This document shows positions 22,157 through 39,713 of a stretch of DNA of 64,000 bases, one piece after another (within the stretch, counting starts at the first letter, position 1; every line of letters begins with the position of its first letter). Origin of the DNA: Paraspadella gotoi (lineage: Eukaryota; Chaetognatha); NCBI GenBank assembly GCA_051294375.1, contig CM119266.1, positions 16,176,087 through 16,240,086 of the forward strand. The letters are read 5' to 3'. The notes under the pieces were generated by a model. It ran no database searches and had not been told where the DNA came from. It saw only the letters and a list, made by a program, of their open reading frames with translations. Position numbers and translations under genes: made by a program.

Positions 22157-23229
22157 TCTTAAGAGAGCGCGCCACTTCGGTCTCGGCCCTTTTTGCTACG
22201 GATGCCAACTTTTTTCTTTCTTATTTTTTTGTTCATTCTTTCTCTCTCGTCTCTTTCTCCGCCCTCCCCACCACCGGCATCGTCTCGCTCTCTCTCTCTC
22301 TCTCCTCTTGATTGTCTTTTGTTCGCGTCGCCTCGATCGGCGCTCGATTTTTACGCTTTGTTTTGCTCTTTTATTGTTTTTATTTCGATCGAAGCCGCGA
22401 TTCGCGGTTTTCGTCGCAGGCGTCATCGTCGGACGTCGATGAGGCGGAGGAAAGTCAGTTGATAATTTGAGTTTGAATTGGGTGAGTTACGTTGGTGAGA
22501 TGTGTTCAAATTGTACTAGTTTAAACTTAAAGCAAAGAGCGACTTCTGCNNNNNNNNNNNNNNNNNNNNNNNNNNNNNNNNNNNNNNNNNNNNNNNNNNN
22601 NNNNNNNNNNNNNNNNNNNNNNNNNNNNNNNNNNNNNNNNNNNNNNNNNNNNNNNNNNNNNNNNNNNNNNNNNNNNNNNNNNNNNNNNNNNNNNNNNNNN
22701 NNNNNNNNNNNNNNNNNNNNNNNNNNNNNNNNNNNNNNNNNNNNNNNNNNNNNNNNNNNNNNNNNNNNNNNNNNNNNNNNNNNNNNNNNNNNNNNNNNNN
22801 NNNNNNNNNNNNNNNNNNNNATCCACCCTAGTTGCTCTCTCTCTCTCAACCCACTCATCCCTAGTTGCGCCTTTACCATCTAATCTAGCAGCAATCTGTT
22901 TCTGTTGGGACCTTTGACTCTGAGTAATTACCCCCTGTAAAAATGAAGCTCTTGGTTTTATACGAGGTCTTTTTCTTCTTCAAAACTGAGGCGGAGGATG
23001 CGAAGTGGGAAAGGCTTCGTGGGGTGACGGCCGTCGGGAGGGGGACTTTTGTGATTTAAAAGTGAAATAGGAATTCTAAAATTATAATATTATTATAAAA
23101 TAAAGTTTTATGAGACGTAAAAAAAGTATTTCTTAATACGAGAATGAGAGATTGCTTTTCGCCGGCGCCCTAGATGTCGTTTTGTTTTATGAATCTGCCA
23201 CCTTCCGAAACACAAGTAGTTTGCGCTCC

Positions 23230-23319
<90 letters not shown>

Positions 23320-23493
23320 ACTATCTATCTTCTAATTCTCCCTTTTTTCGAATTCGCCACTAATTCTGCGTTCTAATATTCTTTCACTCGTTTATGGTGG
23401 TCGTTTAACCCCTCTTTCCCCCAAAAACTGTTTTCGACCTGTCCGAAATGTCAAGCTCTCTTTCGAAAATGAGAGAGAAGAGAGAGAGAGAGC

Positions 23494-23537
<44 letters not shown>

Positions 23538-24118
23538 GAAGGAGCGATGAGAAGAGAGAGAAAAGACACCACAGTCTATCCGTCCTCTGGCTTTTTTCGA
23601 CAAATACTGCCACATTTCTGAAATGGAATTGCCCACATTAACTATCTCAGTTCGAGGTCACTACGACGGAGAAACTTTGAGCGATTGGCATCACTGCCAT
23701 ACGTCCGCAATCTATCTAACCTCCGCGCTGACCCTTACGAATTTCAAATGCCGGACCAACTCTCTCTCTCTCTCATCTCGTCTCTTTTCTCTCTCATCTC
23801 TCTCATCTCTCTCTCTCTCTCCTCGTCTCTCATCATCTTCTATTTCTCCTCCCTTAGACCTCTGTACGAAATAAAGGCTGTTGCAATGATTGTGAACGGT
23901 TTAATTTTTCAAAAAGAGTATATACTTATATTGTTGCTGTTAATCAATTGCATCAATAATTCAACATGAAATTTCTACTCAAGCCACTGCGAATAGCCCA
24001 AAAGTTAAATCCTTTGACCGTCGGCCCTTTAACCACGGATACACCTCTATTCCTGATATTCGACTAATTTCGGTTCGTTTCTTCATCGGCGGCCCGACTA
24101 GATTGGGGTCGGGGGAAG

Positions 24119-24158
<40 letters not shown>

Positions 24159-25128
24159 ACATCTTTGCTCGTCTCACAAGCTGTCGCTCTTTTCATGTCC
24201 ATTGAGGCCGCGACATCTTGCCGTCTTTTTTGTAAGGTTGTCGTCGTCGTCGTCGTCGTCATCGTCGTCGTCGCCTATCTTGACCTTTGCGAAAATTGGT
24301 TTTTGGTTTACGCTTCTCGTTCCAGCGAAGATTTCCATCGCGTCGATATTTGGGTGAATTATTTGGTGAGCGACGGGGAGGCGGAAATCGGTGATTGCGG
24401 AGGCGAAGATCAATGATAGCAAAGGTGAGGATCAGTGATAGCAGAAGTGAGGATCAGTGATAACTGACAGCTTGTAAGAAATAGCATATGATGTTTTGAA
24501 AAAAAAAAGGAGTCAGGGTGGCAGAAGTGAAAATCGGATAGGGCGAGTGTTACTGGTTGTAAAGGAAAGGATCAATGACGGCATAATCGTTAAATAGAAA
24601 AGTGTGTTTCGGCTGCTGATACAGTTTTACACACCGTGTGAACTGTGCACGACGTGCACTGCACGTACAATGTGTATCAAAATCTATTCGGAGAAAATGT
24701 AGTGTACCGAGAAGGGAATAAAATTTGATTCCGTCGAAGATTTATTGCGACTCATTTATCCGATATATCTCTTTTATAATACTTTTCAATTCTCCAAGAA
24801 AAAGCTAAATTTTCTCGGGCTTTTGGGAAAACGAAACGTTCCAGCAGCAAAAGACAAACTTTTTTTTTTTGAAAATCAACTCCGTTGAATTTTTTTTTTT
24901 TTTTCATTTCTTTTTGCACTTTTTTTTTCTTCCCCAGTAGACGACATTTTCTCCCGGACCATTTCGCTAAAACGATATCGATACAGATAAAAAAAAAATT
25001 TTAAATGTTTTTTTTTTTTATTTCTTCGTTTTTGAAAAGAAGTGGCCCGTCTTCTCTCGAAGGCGGGACAGAACCATCCAGGTTATGAATCGGCAATTTC
25101 GGTTATGGCCAATAAAACGCCACACACC
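22157..25128. repeat. duplicated block A, copy 1
   Basis: Starts at AAGAGAGCGCGC and ends near GGTTATGAATCGGCAATTTC. It recurs at 25153-28195 in the same orientation with many one-base indels. It includes a 271-N gap (22550-22820), (CT)n at 23228-23325 and 23759-23825, (GA)n at 23472-23534 and 24119-24154, and (GTC)n at 24236-24276. No protein family is recognisable in either copy. Copy 2 supplies the sequence missing in the gap. Confidence 0.85.
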
Positions 25129-25152
25129 ACCCCACACACTCAGCAGAGAGAT

Positions 25153-27147
25153 TAAGAGAGCGCGCGCGCACTATCGGTCTTTCGGCCTTTTTGCTACGGC
25201 ATGCCAACTTTTTCTCTTTCTTATCTTATTGTTCATTCTTATTCGTCTGTCGTCTCTTTTTCTCTCGGCGCCCTCGTACCACACCCGCTTGTCCGGCCAT
25301 CGTCTCTTCTTCTCTCTCTCTCTTTGATTGTTCTTTTGTTCGCGTCGCTGATTCGGAGCTCGGATTTTTACGCTTTGTTTTTGTCTTTTATTGTTTTTAT
25401 TTACCGATCCGAAGCGGATTTCTGCGGTTTTTCGTCGCGCAGGCGTTATCGTCGGCGTCGATGCGCGCGCGAGGAAAGTCTAAGTTGAATATGTTGAGTT
25501 CTGAATTGGGCTGACGTTACGGTGTGGTGAATGTTTTTACCAAATTGTACTGAGTTTAAACTCTAAAGCACACAGAGCGACTCTCTGCTCTCACGAAATT
25601 GTCCATCAAAATTTGTAACATTTTACAACATTCATGAGAGATTTTTTTACTAAGAATGATTAAATTAAAAAGATTCGAAAAATCCAAAAATAACCACTTA
25701 GCATACTTCCTCTGCATTAATACTCTTTTTTTTTCGAATGTTGAGCCTTCATCTCTCCTCTCCCATCTTCTTCTTCTCTCTATCGTCCTCTCTCTCTCCC
25801 CTCTCTCTCTCTTCTCTCTCCTCTCTCCCTCCATATCCTTCATCTTCACCACCCTAGCTTGCTCTCTCCTTCTCAACCCACCTCATCCCCCGTATTGGCG
25901 GCTTGACCATCTAATCTAGCAGCAAATCTGTTTCTGTTGGGATTTGACTCTGAGTAATCTACCCCTGTAAAAATGCAAAGCTCTGGTTTAAATACAGTCT
26001 TTTCTTCTTCAACAAACTGAGGCGCGAGGATCAAAGTGGAAAGGTTCGTGCGGTTTACGGCCGTCGGAGAGCAGGGGAACTTCTTTGATGATTTAAAATG
26101 AATAACGGAATTGCTAAAATTATACATATTATTATACAGAATAGCGTTTTAAAATAAGTTTATTGAGACGTAAAAAAATGTATTTCCTTAATACAGAATG
26201 AGAGATTCGCTTTTTCGGCCGGCCCTAGCGTTCGTTTTGCTTTTATATGAATTGCCACCCTCCGACACACGCAGTGCGCCTCCTCTCTCCTCTCTCTATC
26301 TCTATCTCTCTCTCTCTCCTCCGCTCTCTCATCTCTCTCTCTCTCTCTCTCTCTCCTACTCCTATCCTATCTCCTAATCTCCCTTCGAATCGCACTACAT
26401 TTCTGCTTAATTCTTGTCATCGTTTGAGTTTAACCCTCCTTCCCCAAAACTGTTCGACGTCGAACAATGTCACCCGCCATCTCTTCAGAGACCGAGACCG
26501 AGCAAGAGAAGAGACGAGAGAGCAGAGCGAGAGAGAGAGCAAGAGAGAGAGAAGAGAGAGAGAGCACCAAGAGAGAGGAAGAGAAGACACCCTTAACGTC
26601 TACCATCTTTGGCAGTTCTCTCTTCGACAAAATACCTCTACGCCCACATCTGAAAAATTTTGGAATGCAATATACTATTCTCAGTTTCGATCACTACGAA
26701 CGAGAAACTTGGAGCCGATGCACACTCTAGCAACGTCCGCAATCTATTACCCCAACCCTTGGACCCCGACCTAGATTCCAAATGCGAAATCTCTCTCTCT
26801 CTCTCCTCTCTCTCTCTTCCTCTCTCTCTCGTCCTTCTCTCTCTCTCTCTCCTCTCCTCTCTCTCTCTCCCTCTCTCTCTCCTCTCCCATTTTCTCTCCT
26901 TAGACCTTGACGAATAAAGCTGTTGCAATGATTGTGAACGTAATTTTCAAAAGAGTATATACTATTATGTTTGCTGTAATCAAGTTGAGTTCTAAAAATT
27001 CAACATGAAATTTCTACTCAGACACGCGACGCCAAAAGTATAATCTTGACGTCGCTCTTTAACCACGATAACCTCTATTCCTGAATATTCGTTGCCTAAT
27101 TTCGGTCTTTCCTTCATGGCGGCCCGACTAGATTGGGTCGGGGAGAG

Positions 27148-27185
<38 letters not shown>

Positions 27186-28195
27186 AGAGAGGAGAGAAGA
27201 GATGAGAGAGTTCAATCTTTGCTCGTGCTCAGCAAGCTGTCGCTCTTTTCATGCCCATTGCGGCCTGCGACATCTTCCGCGTCTTTTTTGTAGGTTGTGT
27301 CGTCGATCGTCGTCGCATCGTCGTCGTCGCCCTATTCTTGACCTTTGCGAAAAATTGGTTTTGTTTACGCTCTTCTCGTTCCAGCGAAGATTTCCATCGC
27401 GTCGATTTGGGTGAATGATTTGGTGGCGACCGGGAGCGGAAATCGGTGATTGAGGAGGCGCAAGATCAATGATAGCAAAGGTGAGGATCAGTGATTAGCA
27501 GAAGTGAGGATCAGTGAAACTTGCACGCTTGTAAGAAAAGCAATGATGGGTTTTGAAAAAAAAAAGAGCTCAGGGTGCAGAAGTGGATAATTTCAGGATA
27601 GGGCGAGTGTTACTGGTTGTAAAGGAAAGGATTCAATACGGCTGAAGATCGTTAAATAGAAAAGTGGTTTTCGGCTTGCTGATACAGTTTTATCACACGT
27701 GTGAACTGTGCACGAACGTTGCAACAGCACGTACAATGTTGTATTCAAAATCTATTCGAGAAATGTAGTGTACCCGAGATGGATTAAAATCCGTCGAGAT
27801 TTATTGCGACTGCATTTATCCGATATATCCTCTGTTATAATACTTTTATTCTCCAGAAAAGCTAAGAATTTTCTCGGGCTTTTGGGAATACGAAACGTTC
27901 CAGCACAAATAGAGACAAACTTTTTTTTTTTGAAAATCAACTCGTTGAAGTTTTTTTTTTTTTTCATTTTCATTTTTGCAACTTTTTTTTTTCTTCCGCT
28001 CAGTAGACGCACTTTTCTCGCCCGGACCATTCGCTAAAAATATGGATACAGATGAAAAAATTTTAAAATGTTTTTTTTTTTTATTTCTTCCGTTTTTGAA
28101 AAAGAAGTGGCCCGTCTGTCTCTCGAAGGCGGGACAGAAACCATCCCAGGTTATGAATCGGCGATTTCGGTTATGGCCAATAAAACGCTCAACGA
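25153..28195. repeat. duplicated block A, copy 2
   Basis: Second copy of 22157-25128. Differences are mostly insertions and deletions of single bases, as in uncorrected long reads. It contains the segment 25590-25834 that corresponds to the gap in copy 1, and microsatellites at about 26281-26365, 26790-26886 (CT), 27143-27210 (GA) and 27298-27330 (GTC). Confidence 0.85.
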
Positions 28196-28221
28196 AAAGA
28201 CCAAGAAAAGAGCCAGAACAT

Positions 28222-28254
<33 letters not shown>

Positions 28255-28545
28255 TTTCCGTGTCTCCTTCTCTCTCTCTATCTCTCCGTCTTTCTCTCTG
28301 TGCTTCTCTTCTCTCTCTCTCCTCCACCGCGACCCATTCTCTCGAAATGACTCGTCGACTCGGGAGGTGCCAGTTTTGCATTTCGCTATCGGAGCTAAAG
28401 AGAGAGCGAGTAGAAAGAAAAGTTAGAGAGAGAGATGGAGAAGAGAGAAAGAGAGAGTAGCAGCGAGAGAGAGAGATGAGCAGAGAAAGAGAGATGAGAG
28501 AGAGAGAGAGAAGGATGAGAGAGAGGGAGAAGAGAGAGAGAGAGA
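28196..28545. repeat. CT-rich then GA-rich tracts
   Basis: (CT)n-rich DNA at about 28221-28325 and (GA)n-rich DNA at about 28400-28545; the frames within are repeat artefacts. Confidence 0.85.
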
Positions 28546-30369
28546 ATAGAGGTCCGAAAAAAGAGAATCTCCTTCAGCGAATCGGAAGTCGATGCGACGT
28601 CACGACGTCGTTAGCGTCCATCAATGACCTCGTCCTCCTCGATCGTTATCACGTCTATCACCGCCGGTTATCAGCGACCTAATGTCAGTTTATCAACATC
28701 ACCGTCGTTATACGCATCGTAAATGTGATTATCGACTAAAAGTAACGATATTGGCTGATGTCGCGTTGTCGGCGGCGTCATCGGCGTTGTCTGTGTCGGC
28801 GGCGAGCGTCACTCGGCGTCGGCGTCAGATTTAGCGGACTTTTTTTTCAAATTTTTAATTCTGTCTAAAGAAAAGTTATTTTAGAGGTTTTTATTGAAGA
28901 TCGAAACGTCCAGGCTCCCATAAACAAGTAGGCATTTAGCGATATATCTAGTAGATAACTTGTTTTCAAAAGAGCATTCTAATGAAAAAGTCGTTATCCT
29001 CAAAAAAGTCACCGGGTTTATTGATCGTAACGTGATATCCAACCGACATTTATAGATTTAGATGATTTTTGGCCGTTAAACTATGGAGACTTGGCTTCAC
29101 GATTACAACAGGCGCCCTGCTTTCTTTTCACAAGGCGAAGAATTGCGCGTCGCAAAGGAGAAGTGGGGGTTGGTGAGTTGCAAAGTGGGGTAGATTAAGG
29201 GAGTCCTGGATGTGGATTGCACTCGATGAGAGCCATCTTGCCGACAAGGCCGATCTCCAAGTTTTCTTTTAATTGAACGGAAAAAGAAAAATATTTATAG
29301 ATCAAGAAGATCTAAGCGAAGGGAAGGGGATAGTGGGCCTGTCAATGTTCGGTTCTGAAAGGGTTTTCTAAAAATCTTTTAAACGAACGATCAAGAGACA
29401 GGAAAGTTGAGATCGTGTTTTTAAAAAATAACAAAAGAGCAACGTTTTTTCCACATTTTATGTAGCAACCTTTGATAACTTTTGTAAGGGCAGGAAAATC
29501 TATGTACAGAAAAGTAAGTAATACTCTGCGGGACTCGGAGCTAGGACGCAGCGGGGGATGGGAGAACAGGATGCTAACCTGCTTGGCTGGTTTGCGGCTC
29601 TGCCGCGGTCGCGGCTGCCAAAGGCGTATTATGCCAAACTCTTTTTTTTGTCAACGATTAGGCAAGAGAGGTCGACAATTTTTCGACAAGGAGTTGCTTT
29701 CTGTCCTCTTAAAAAACGTCCGGATGATGAAACTTAACGAATTTAGAATTGAATATTTGTTCAATTTCTTCGTTTGTGAAGAAAGGATACTTCTTAAATA
29801 CTCATTTCGTTCTCCTGTAATAAGTATATCGCCCTCCTAATTTTCGACTCCATCCCTACTTTCCTCCTCCCTTCCTCATCCTTTTTCCCTTCGCCTCCTC
29901 CTCTTCCTCCTCTCCTTCTTCTTTTTGTCTTTCTGNNNNNNNNNNNNNNNNNNNNNNNNNCCTTTTCTTCCGTTTTCGAGGGAATCGAGCGGCGCCGTTG
30001 ACAGAAAGGTGAACTAAAGGTTAACCCTCCTTGGGAAATATTGCAATCTTTCAAAGCGCCGACGACGACGACGATGGCGACGACGACGACGACGAAGATA
30101 GGGACGACAAGATCAACAACAGCGTAAATAACGTTAGCAACGGTAAACCGAAACTGATTCGACGTCCATAACGAGATTTTCCTGAGGAAAAAAAAAAATC
30201 AGGAATTTCCGACTGGATTCGACCCTTGGGCTGGGGGAGGTTGGGTATATTCTTCTCTCTCTTCTCTCTCTCCTCACTCTCTTCCTCTCTCTCTCTCCTC
30301 TCTCTCTTCGTCTCTCTCTTCTCTCCTTATAGGTCCTTCTTGCAGAGAGGTACCTTGGTCATGTACAAT
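28546..30369. other. spacer, no firm gene
   Basis: Contains a 25-N gap (29936-29960), a GAC-rich triplet run at about 30058-30105 and CT-rich DNA at 30251-30325. A frame open from an ATG at about 29502 to 29838 (start MYRKVSNTLRDSEL) has no recognisable family and is probably chance. Confidence 0.55.
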
Positions 30370-31019
30370 TAAGGTCTTAGTAAATTTCTAAATTTAACTT
30401 TATTAAATTCTAAAAGTTGAGGAACGAACAACATTATTACTAATGAGCATAAATATATAAAAAAAAATTTATAATGAATTTTACAATTTACGCAGTAGGC
30501 CATATTTATACTTAGTACTAATTCAATTAAATGTTTAAAATTTCAAAAAAAGTTTTTTTTAAAGTTTTTTTTGCAGGGATTTAGATTCGTCATAAAAAAA
30601 GGTCTGATAAATAAAGAAATATAACCCTTTTTTGAAAATCCTCATTAAGTGGGTCAAAATTTAAAAAAAAAACTTAATATTTTAAGCTGAAAATTAACTT
30701 TTTATATATTAAATATAGGTTTTTTAAATTTAACCCTCTTTATGAAAGAATTTTTTAAAATAATTTTATTATTTCTTTTATTTCAACTTTTTTGACGAGG
30801 AATTCCAAATCTGCAATAAAAATTAAGAAAAAGCCTATTTTTTTGAAAATTTTTCGATTTTATAAGGATAAGTACTATATATAAATATAGCTTACTTGCG
30901 AAATTTAAATAAAACATTAAATTAATTTTTTTTTACCCAAATTAATGTTTATGGATTGGTATTGTTGTTCATAATTTACTATTAGAATTTCCATACGTAA
31001 CTTTCACTTTTTCGCCTTA
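30370..31019. mobile_element. palindromic MITE, diverged copy
   Basis: A 650-bp AT-rich element that is one long imperfect inverted repeat: its left half (with ACGCAGTAGGCCATATTTAT, about 30492) is the reverse complement of its right half. It begins TAAGG and ends CGCCTTA. Flanks are ATGTACAAT and ATGTAACAA, an 8-9 bp duplication with one indel. It is a diverged relative, in inverse orientation, of the elements at 45792 and 49267, which proves a dispersed family. TAAGG fits the YARNG end motif of hAT elements; the superfamily is inference. No coding capacity. Confidence 0.75.
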
Positions 31020-31552
31020 ATGTAACAACCTACCTATTCTCTCTCTCTCTCTTTCTCTCTCTCTCTCCTCTCTCTCTCTGCTCTCTCTCTCTCTCCTCTT
31101 TCTCTTGCATCTAGTCATTTCAACCTCTTCTTTCTCTCTCTCTCTCTCACCTCTCTCTCCCTCTCCGCTCTCTCTCTCTCTATCTCCTCAACTCTCCTCT
31201 CTGCCTCTTCACTTCTTTTTCTTTTACTTTCATTCTATTCAGTTTACTCACTTTCTCTCAATATTGTTTCACTTGTTTTCCTCTACTTTTCATATTCTCC
31301 TGTGTTTTACTCTTTCAATCCTAAATTCGCTTCCACGCATCTCTCCGCCAATCCCTCTCCGTCTCCCCCGACTCCCTCTCAACTTTCTCCAACTCGACGC
31401 CAAATTTAAATAATCTTCTTTACTTTATTTTCCCCCTTTTAACTTTTTGTCATCTCCCGATTCGCTTTTATATAAAATTCAAACACGTTCTTTTCTTTGG
31501 TGCTTTACTTCTTTTTTCTCTTTCTTTCTCGATTACAAAAACATTCAGCATT
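31020..31552. other. CT-rich spacer
   Basis: Interrupted (CT)n at about 31037-31200, then pyrimidine-rich unique DNA. No gene is seen. Confidence 0.7.
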
Positions 31553-31569
31553 TTCTGTTTGCATAAAAA

Positions 31570-31603
<34 letters not shown>

Positions 31604-31613
31604 ACTCTCTCTC

Positions 31614-31646
<33 letters not shown>

Positions 31647-32800
31647 TCGTTTGTTGTTCGTTTGTTTGAATCTTGATTTCGTTCCGAATATCATTTTCGT
31701 TCCACTTCTGAAGTGGCGGCGCTGAAAATCCGCCGGAAAAAGGCCGGGAGACGTGGCGGCCCCAAAAACGGAAGTCGGCACCGACTTTTTGTTTACCTTC
31801 GCCTCGTCGTCGTCGTCGTCGTCGTCGTCGTTCTGTTCGTCGTCGTCGTCGTCTGAAAAGAAATTCAAAAGGATTCCTTTTCCCCGACAAAACTTTTACC
31901 CCGATTCAAAAATTCCCATTCCTATACCCTTTGAAATTTTCCATCCGAAATCTCACGTTTACCCCATATTTTTCAAACTTTGTCCACAACTGCTTCGCCA
32001 GGAACATCTCAAAATATTCGACACTATTTTCTTCCTTTTTCTTTTTTCACTTCACGAACAATAATCCTTCCTTTTTCGCCCATCAGGTTTTCGATTTTTT
32101 CCTCGCTCCCCTTCTCCCCTCTTCGTGGTGAATCAAAACGTCTCCATCTCTGTTCACGTGAATTCTCTCTCCGTTCTGTATTTTTTTCACGCGTCGTTTT
32201 GTTCCTCGATGCTAAAGATGCCATCAGACAAGATGCCGTCTCTCATTTCCAAATGCCTTTCCAAATATCTTCCAAATCTCTTTCCACTTCCAAATGCCGT
32301 CTCTCATTTCTAAATGCCTTTCAAAATCTCTTTCCACTTCTAAATGCCGTCTCTCATTTCCCAATGCCTTTCCAAATCTCTTCCAAATATCTTTCTACTT
32401 CCAAATGCCGTCTCTCATTTCCAAATAAATTTCCAAATCTCTTCCAAATCTCTTTCCACTTCTAAATGCCGTCTCTCATTTCCAAATGTCTTTCCAAATC
32501 TCTTCTAAATCTCTTTAATCTTCCAGTCTTTCAACTTATGTTCACCCATTTTACCTATTTATCCAACTCATGTTTAGCTTAATAACTCACGCTGATCGAT
32601 TGAAGCCGCCATCGCGACACATTCAGTCACTCTTCACCACCTCTCGGCGCATATTTTCACCACCTCTAAACGTTTCACTACACCACCTCTGAGCGCTTCA
32701 CAAAGATTTCTGTGTCTTTGATTTTCCCCTCCACATATTCTGCCTGGCGTCTCGTCACTTCAGCCGAAAATCCAGAAAGAAGAGAGAGAGAGAGAGAGAG

Positions 32801-32856
<56 letters not shown>

Positions 32857-33185
32857 AGAGGAGAGAGAAGAGAGAGACATGGAGAGAGAGAGAGAGAGAT
32901 ACTATATCGTAAAAGGTATAAAAAATTATTATGAAACTCTGTCCTAACATGTTTTTAGTTGAAACGAAAGATATGACATTTTAGAGAAAATATGATAGAT
33001 AAATAGGAAGTGTATTTAATAATCTCTGTGTATCGAGTGTATCGCCTTTTACTCTTACATGACTCCTCAAACAAAATTCTCGCCTTCTCTCACCACGGCC
33101 ACCATCCCTGAAAAAGTAAAAAGAATTCAGAAACCGATAATCCAGAGATGGATTCGTCCGGGAGTGAGGAGAGAGAGAAAGAGAG

Positions 33186-33221
<36 letters not shown>

Positions 33222-33690
33222 GACTCTTCTCTGGGTAGTGATTTCCTTTATTTTCCCGTGGCACAAAAAAATTCCTCGCGTCAATAGGTTTAAAGGTTAC
33301 AAAGAGAGAAAGAAGATGAAGAAAAAAAAAGAAAAAGAAAATGAAGCAGAAAAAGTAAAAAATTCCGATGCCGAAGTTTTTATCTTCTTTTTTTTAGGGC
33401 GGGAAACCACGGACTTTGAAATTTCGTTTTGAGTCTCTGCTCTTATTTCTTTTTTTGCTATATATCGTATTATATAGTATTGTTATTCAGTTTCCATCTT
33501 GAAATAGATACAATGCTCAATACAATAGCAGTCCATTTAAAAATTTTTTTTGAATTCTTTGACTTTGAATTTTCTCCTCGCGAAAGAGACTCGCATTTTA
33601 AAACTCCTTTATTTTCTTGCCTCATTTCCTCTCAACTCGCCAACCATTTCACCTTCTCTGCCTTTAGTCTCTCTCTCTCTCTCAGCACTT
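31553..33690. repeat. duplicated block B, copy 1
   Basis: Runs from (CT)n to (CT)n and recurs about 2220 bp downstream. The stretch around 31740-32040 is essentially identical to 33960-34260, including (GTC)n at 31805-31853. The rest differs by indels. It contains a 60-bp minisatellite (32232-32525) and (GA)n at 32776-32900 and 33167-33222. Confidence 0.85.
32232..32525. repeat. 60-bp minisatellite, five units
   Basis: Five units of about 60 bp (one of about 50), each starting ATGCCGTCTCTCATTTC and followed by CCAAATCTCTTCC-type words. A noisy copy is at about 34454-34745 in block B copy 2. Confidence 0.85.
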
Positions 33691-35933
<2,243 letters not shown>

Positions 35934-35978
<45 letters not shown>

Positions 35979-35988
35979 CTCATCTCTC

Positions 35989-36023
<35 letters not shown>

Positions 36024-36189
36024 ATTCCGACACACACAATCATAATAATAATACAGCCCTATTAAAAACCCATTTTCAGCTCCTTCTGGCCGCCTCGCCG
36101 CCTCGCTACCACCATCCAATGTCAAAAAGCGCTGCCACCTCCACCCACCGCCGCCGCCACCGCCACCGCCACCGCCACCACAGCCACCG
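35934..36189. repeat. (CT)n followed by CCGCCA array
   Basis: CT repeat at 35934-36020, then a GC-rich (CCGCCA)n-like array at about 36143-36189 that ends in a 25-N gap (36190-36214). Confidence 0.85.
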
Positions 36190-36214
36190 NNNNNNNNNNN
36201 NNNNNNNNNNNNNN

Positions 36215-38525
<2,311 letters not shown>

Positions 38526-38531
38526 AGAGAG

Positions 38532-38616
<85 letters not shown>

Positions 38617-39154
38617 AGGAAAAATGGGTGTGACTTAATTGCTTGAAGATGCAGAAAATGCGTGTTAACGGTAACGACGACTCATTCTTAGACGAAGCCT
38701 CTCATCCGTTATTATCATTGAGCGAGAAGAAAAACGCTGACCTTGCGTCACGTATTGCCGCCCGCCCTTCAGATGTCTTAAAATCGCATGTTTCTATACT
38801 TAAACTGTATGTATAACGTATATGGTAAAATAACAAACGCAATACACAAATGCTACATGTTTTCCAACCAATATTTTTCTTTGCGAAACTTGGCGCCGCG
38901 CCCGTGGAAGGAAAGGAAAAGAGGCACGCCATTACGCGGGCGTCGTCCGAAGCGTCGTCGTCTCGCCGTCGTCGTCGTCGCCGTCTTTAGCCTCTGCCAC
39001 CATCAGATTCCCATCCTCCCTCGTGAACGTGAGAAAATTCTGCCCCAGGGAGCCGCTAAAAAAGTGAAGGGGTCAGAGAAGCCCGACCTGCCGAGAAGAA
39101 GGAGTGAGGAGAGGGGAATGTCTTTCCGCATTTACCTCTCTCTCTTCTCTCTCT

Positions 39155-39203
<49 letters not shown>

Positions 39204-39657
39204 TCTCTCTTCATCTCTCTCTCTCGACGCCTTCTTTCTAAGATTGTCACAACGTCTGAGACTGTTTCCATGTTTACCCAAAGATCGCCGAGAATGATAA
39301 AATAGCGAACCTAAAAGGTTTGTGTTAATATTTTAAGAGCGGATAGAATAGAATAGAATAGAATAGAATAGATATAGAATTCGTGTTCAGAGCAATAGGC
39401 GATACGTAAGGCGGTGGAAGATAATCCGTAACGTATAAATCATCGATACGGACAAGCTTTTTTTTATAAATCCCTGTAATATATCAATTAGTTTCATTAC
39501 TGATAGTTATTCTTAATACAAATTTTCGAACTGATTTTCAGTTTCTCTATAGATGACTTGATAAACAAATTTACAGAGTTATTGGACGGAGTGAAAGATG
39601 TACTTATAACGGCCTGACATGACCTTGGTTGAGCCCGTAACTCGCCGGTGTGTGCAG

Positions 39658-39710
<53 letters not shown>
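38526..39710. repeat. duplicated block C, copy 1
   Basis: Bounded by (GA)n at 38526-38613 and 39660-39710. It recurs at 40858-41750. It contains a GTC-rich run at about 38954-38985, (CT)n at 39140-39225 and a GAATA pentamer array at about 39343-39375. Confidence 0.85.

Positions 39711-39713
<3 letters not shown>

Noticed and set aside
22467-22883. Open frames crossing N runs
   Set aside because: Unknown bases cannot carry stops, so frames through the gaps (also at 2933, 18881, 20254, 20748, 42514 and 50333) are meaningless.
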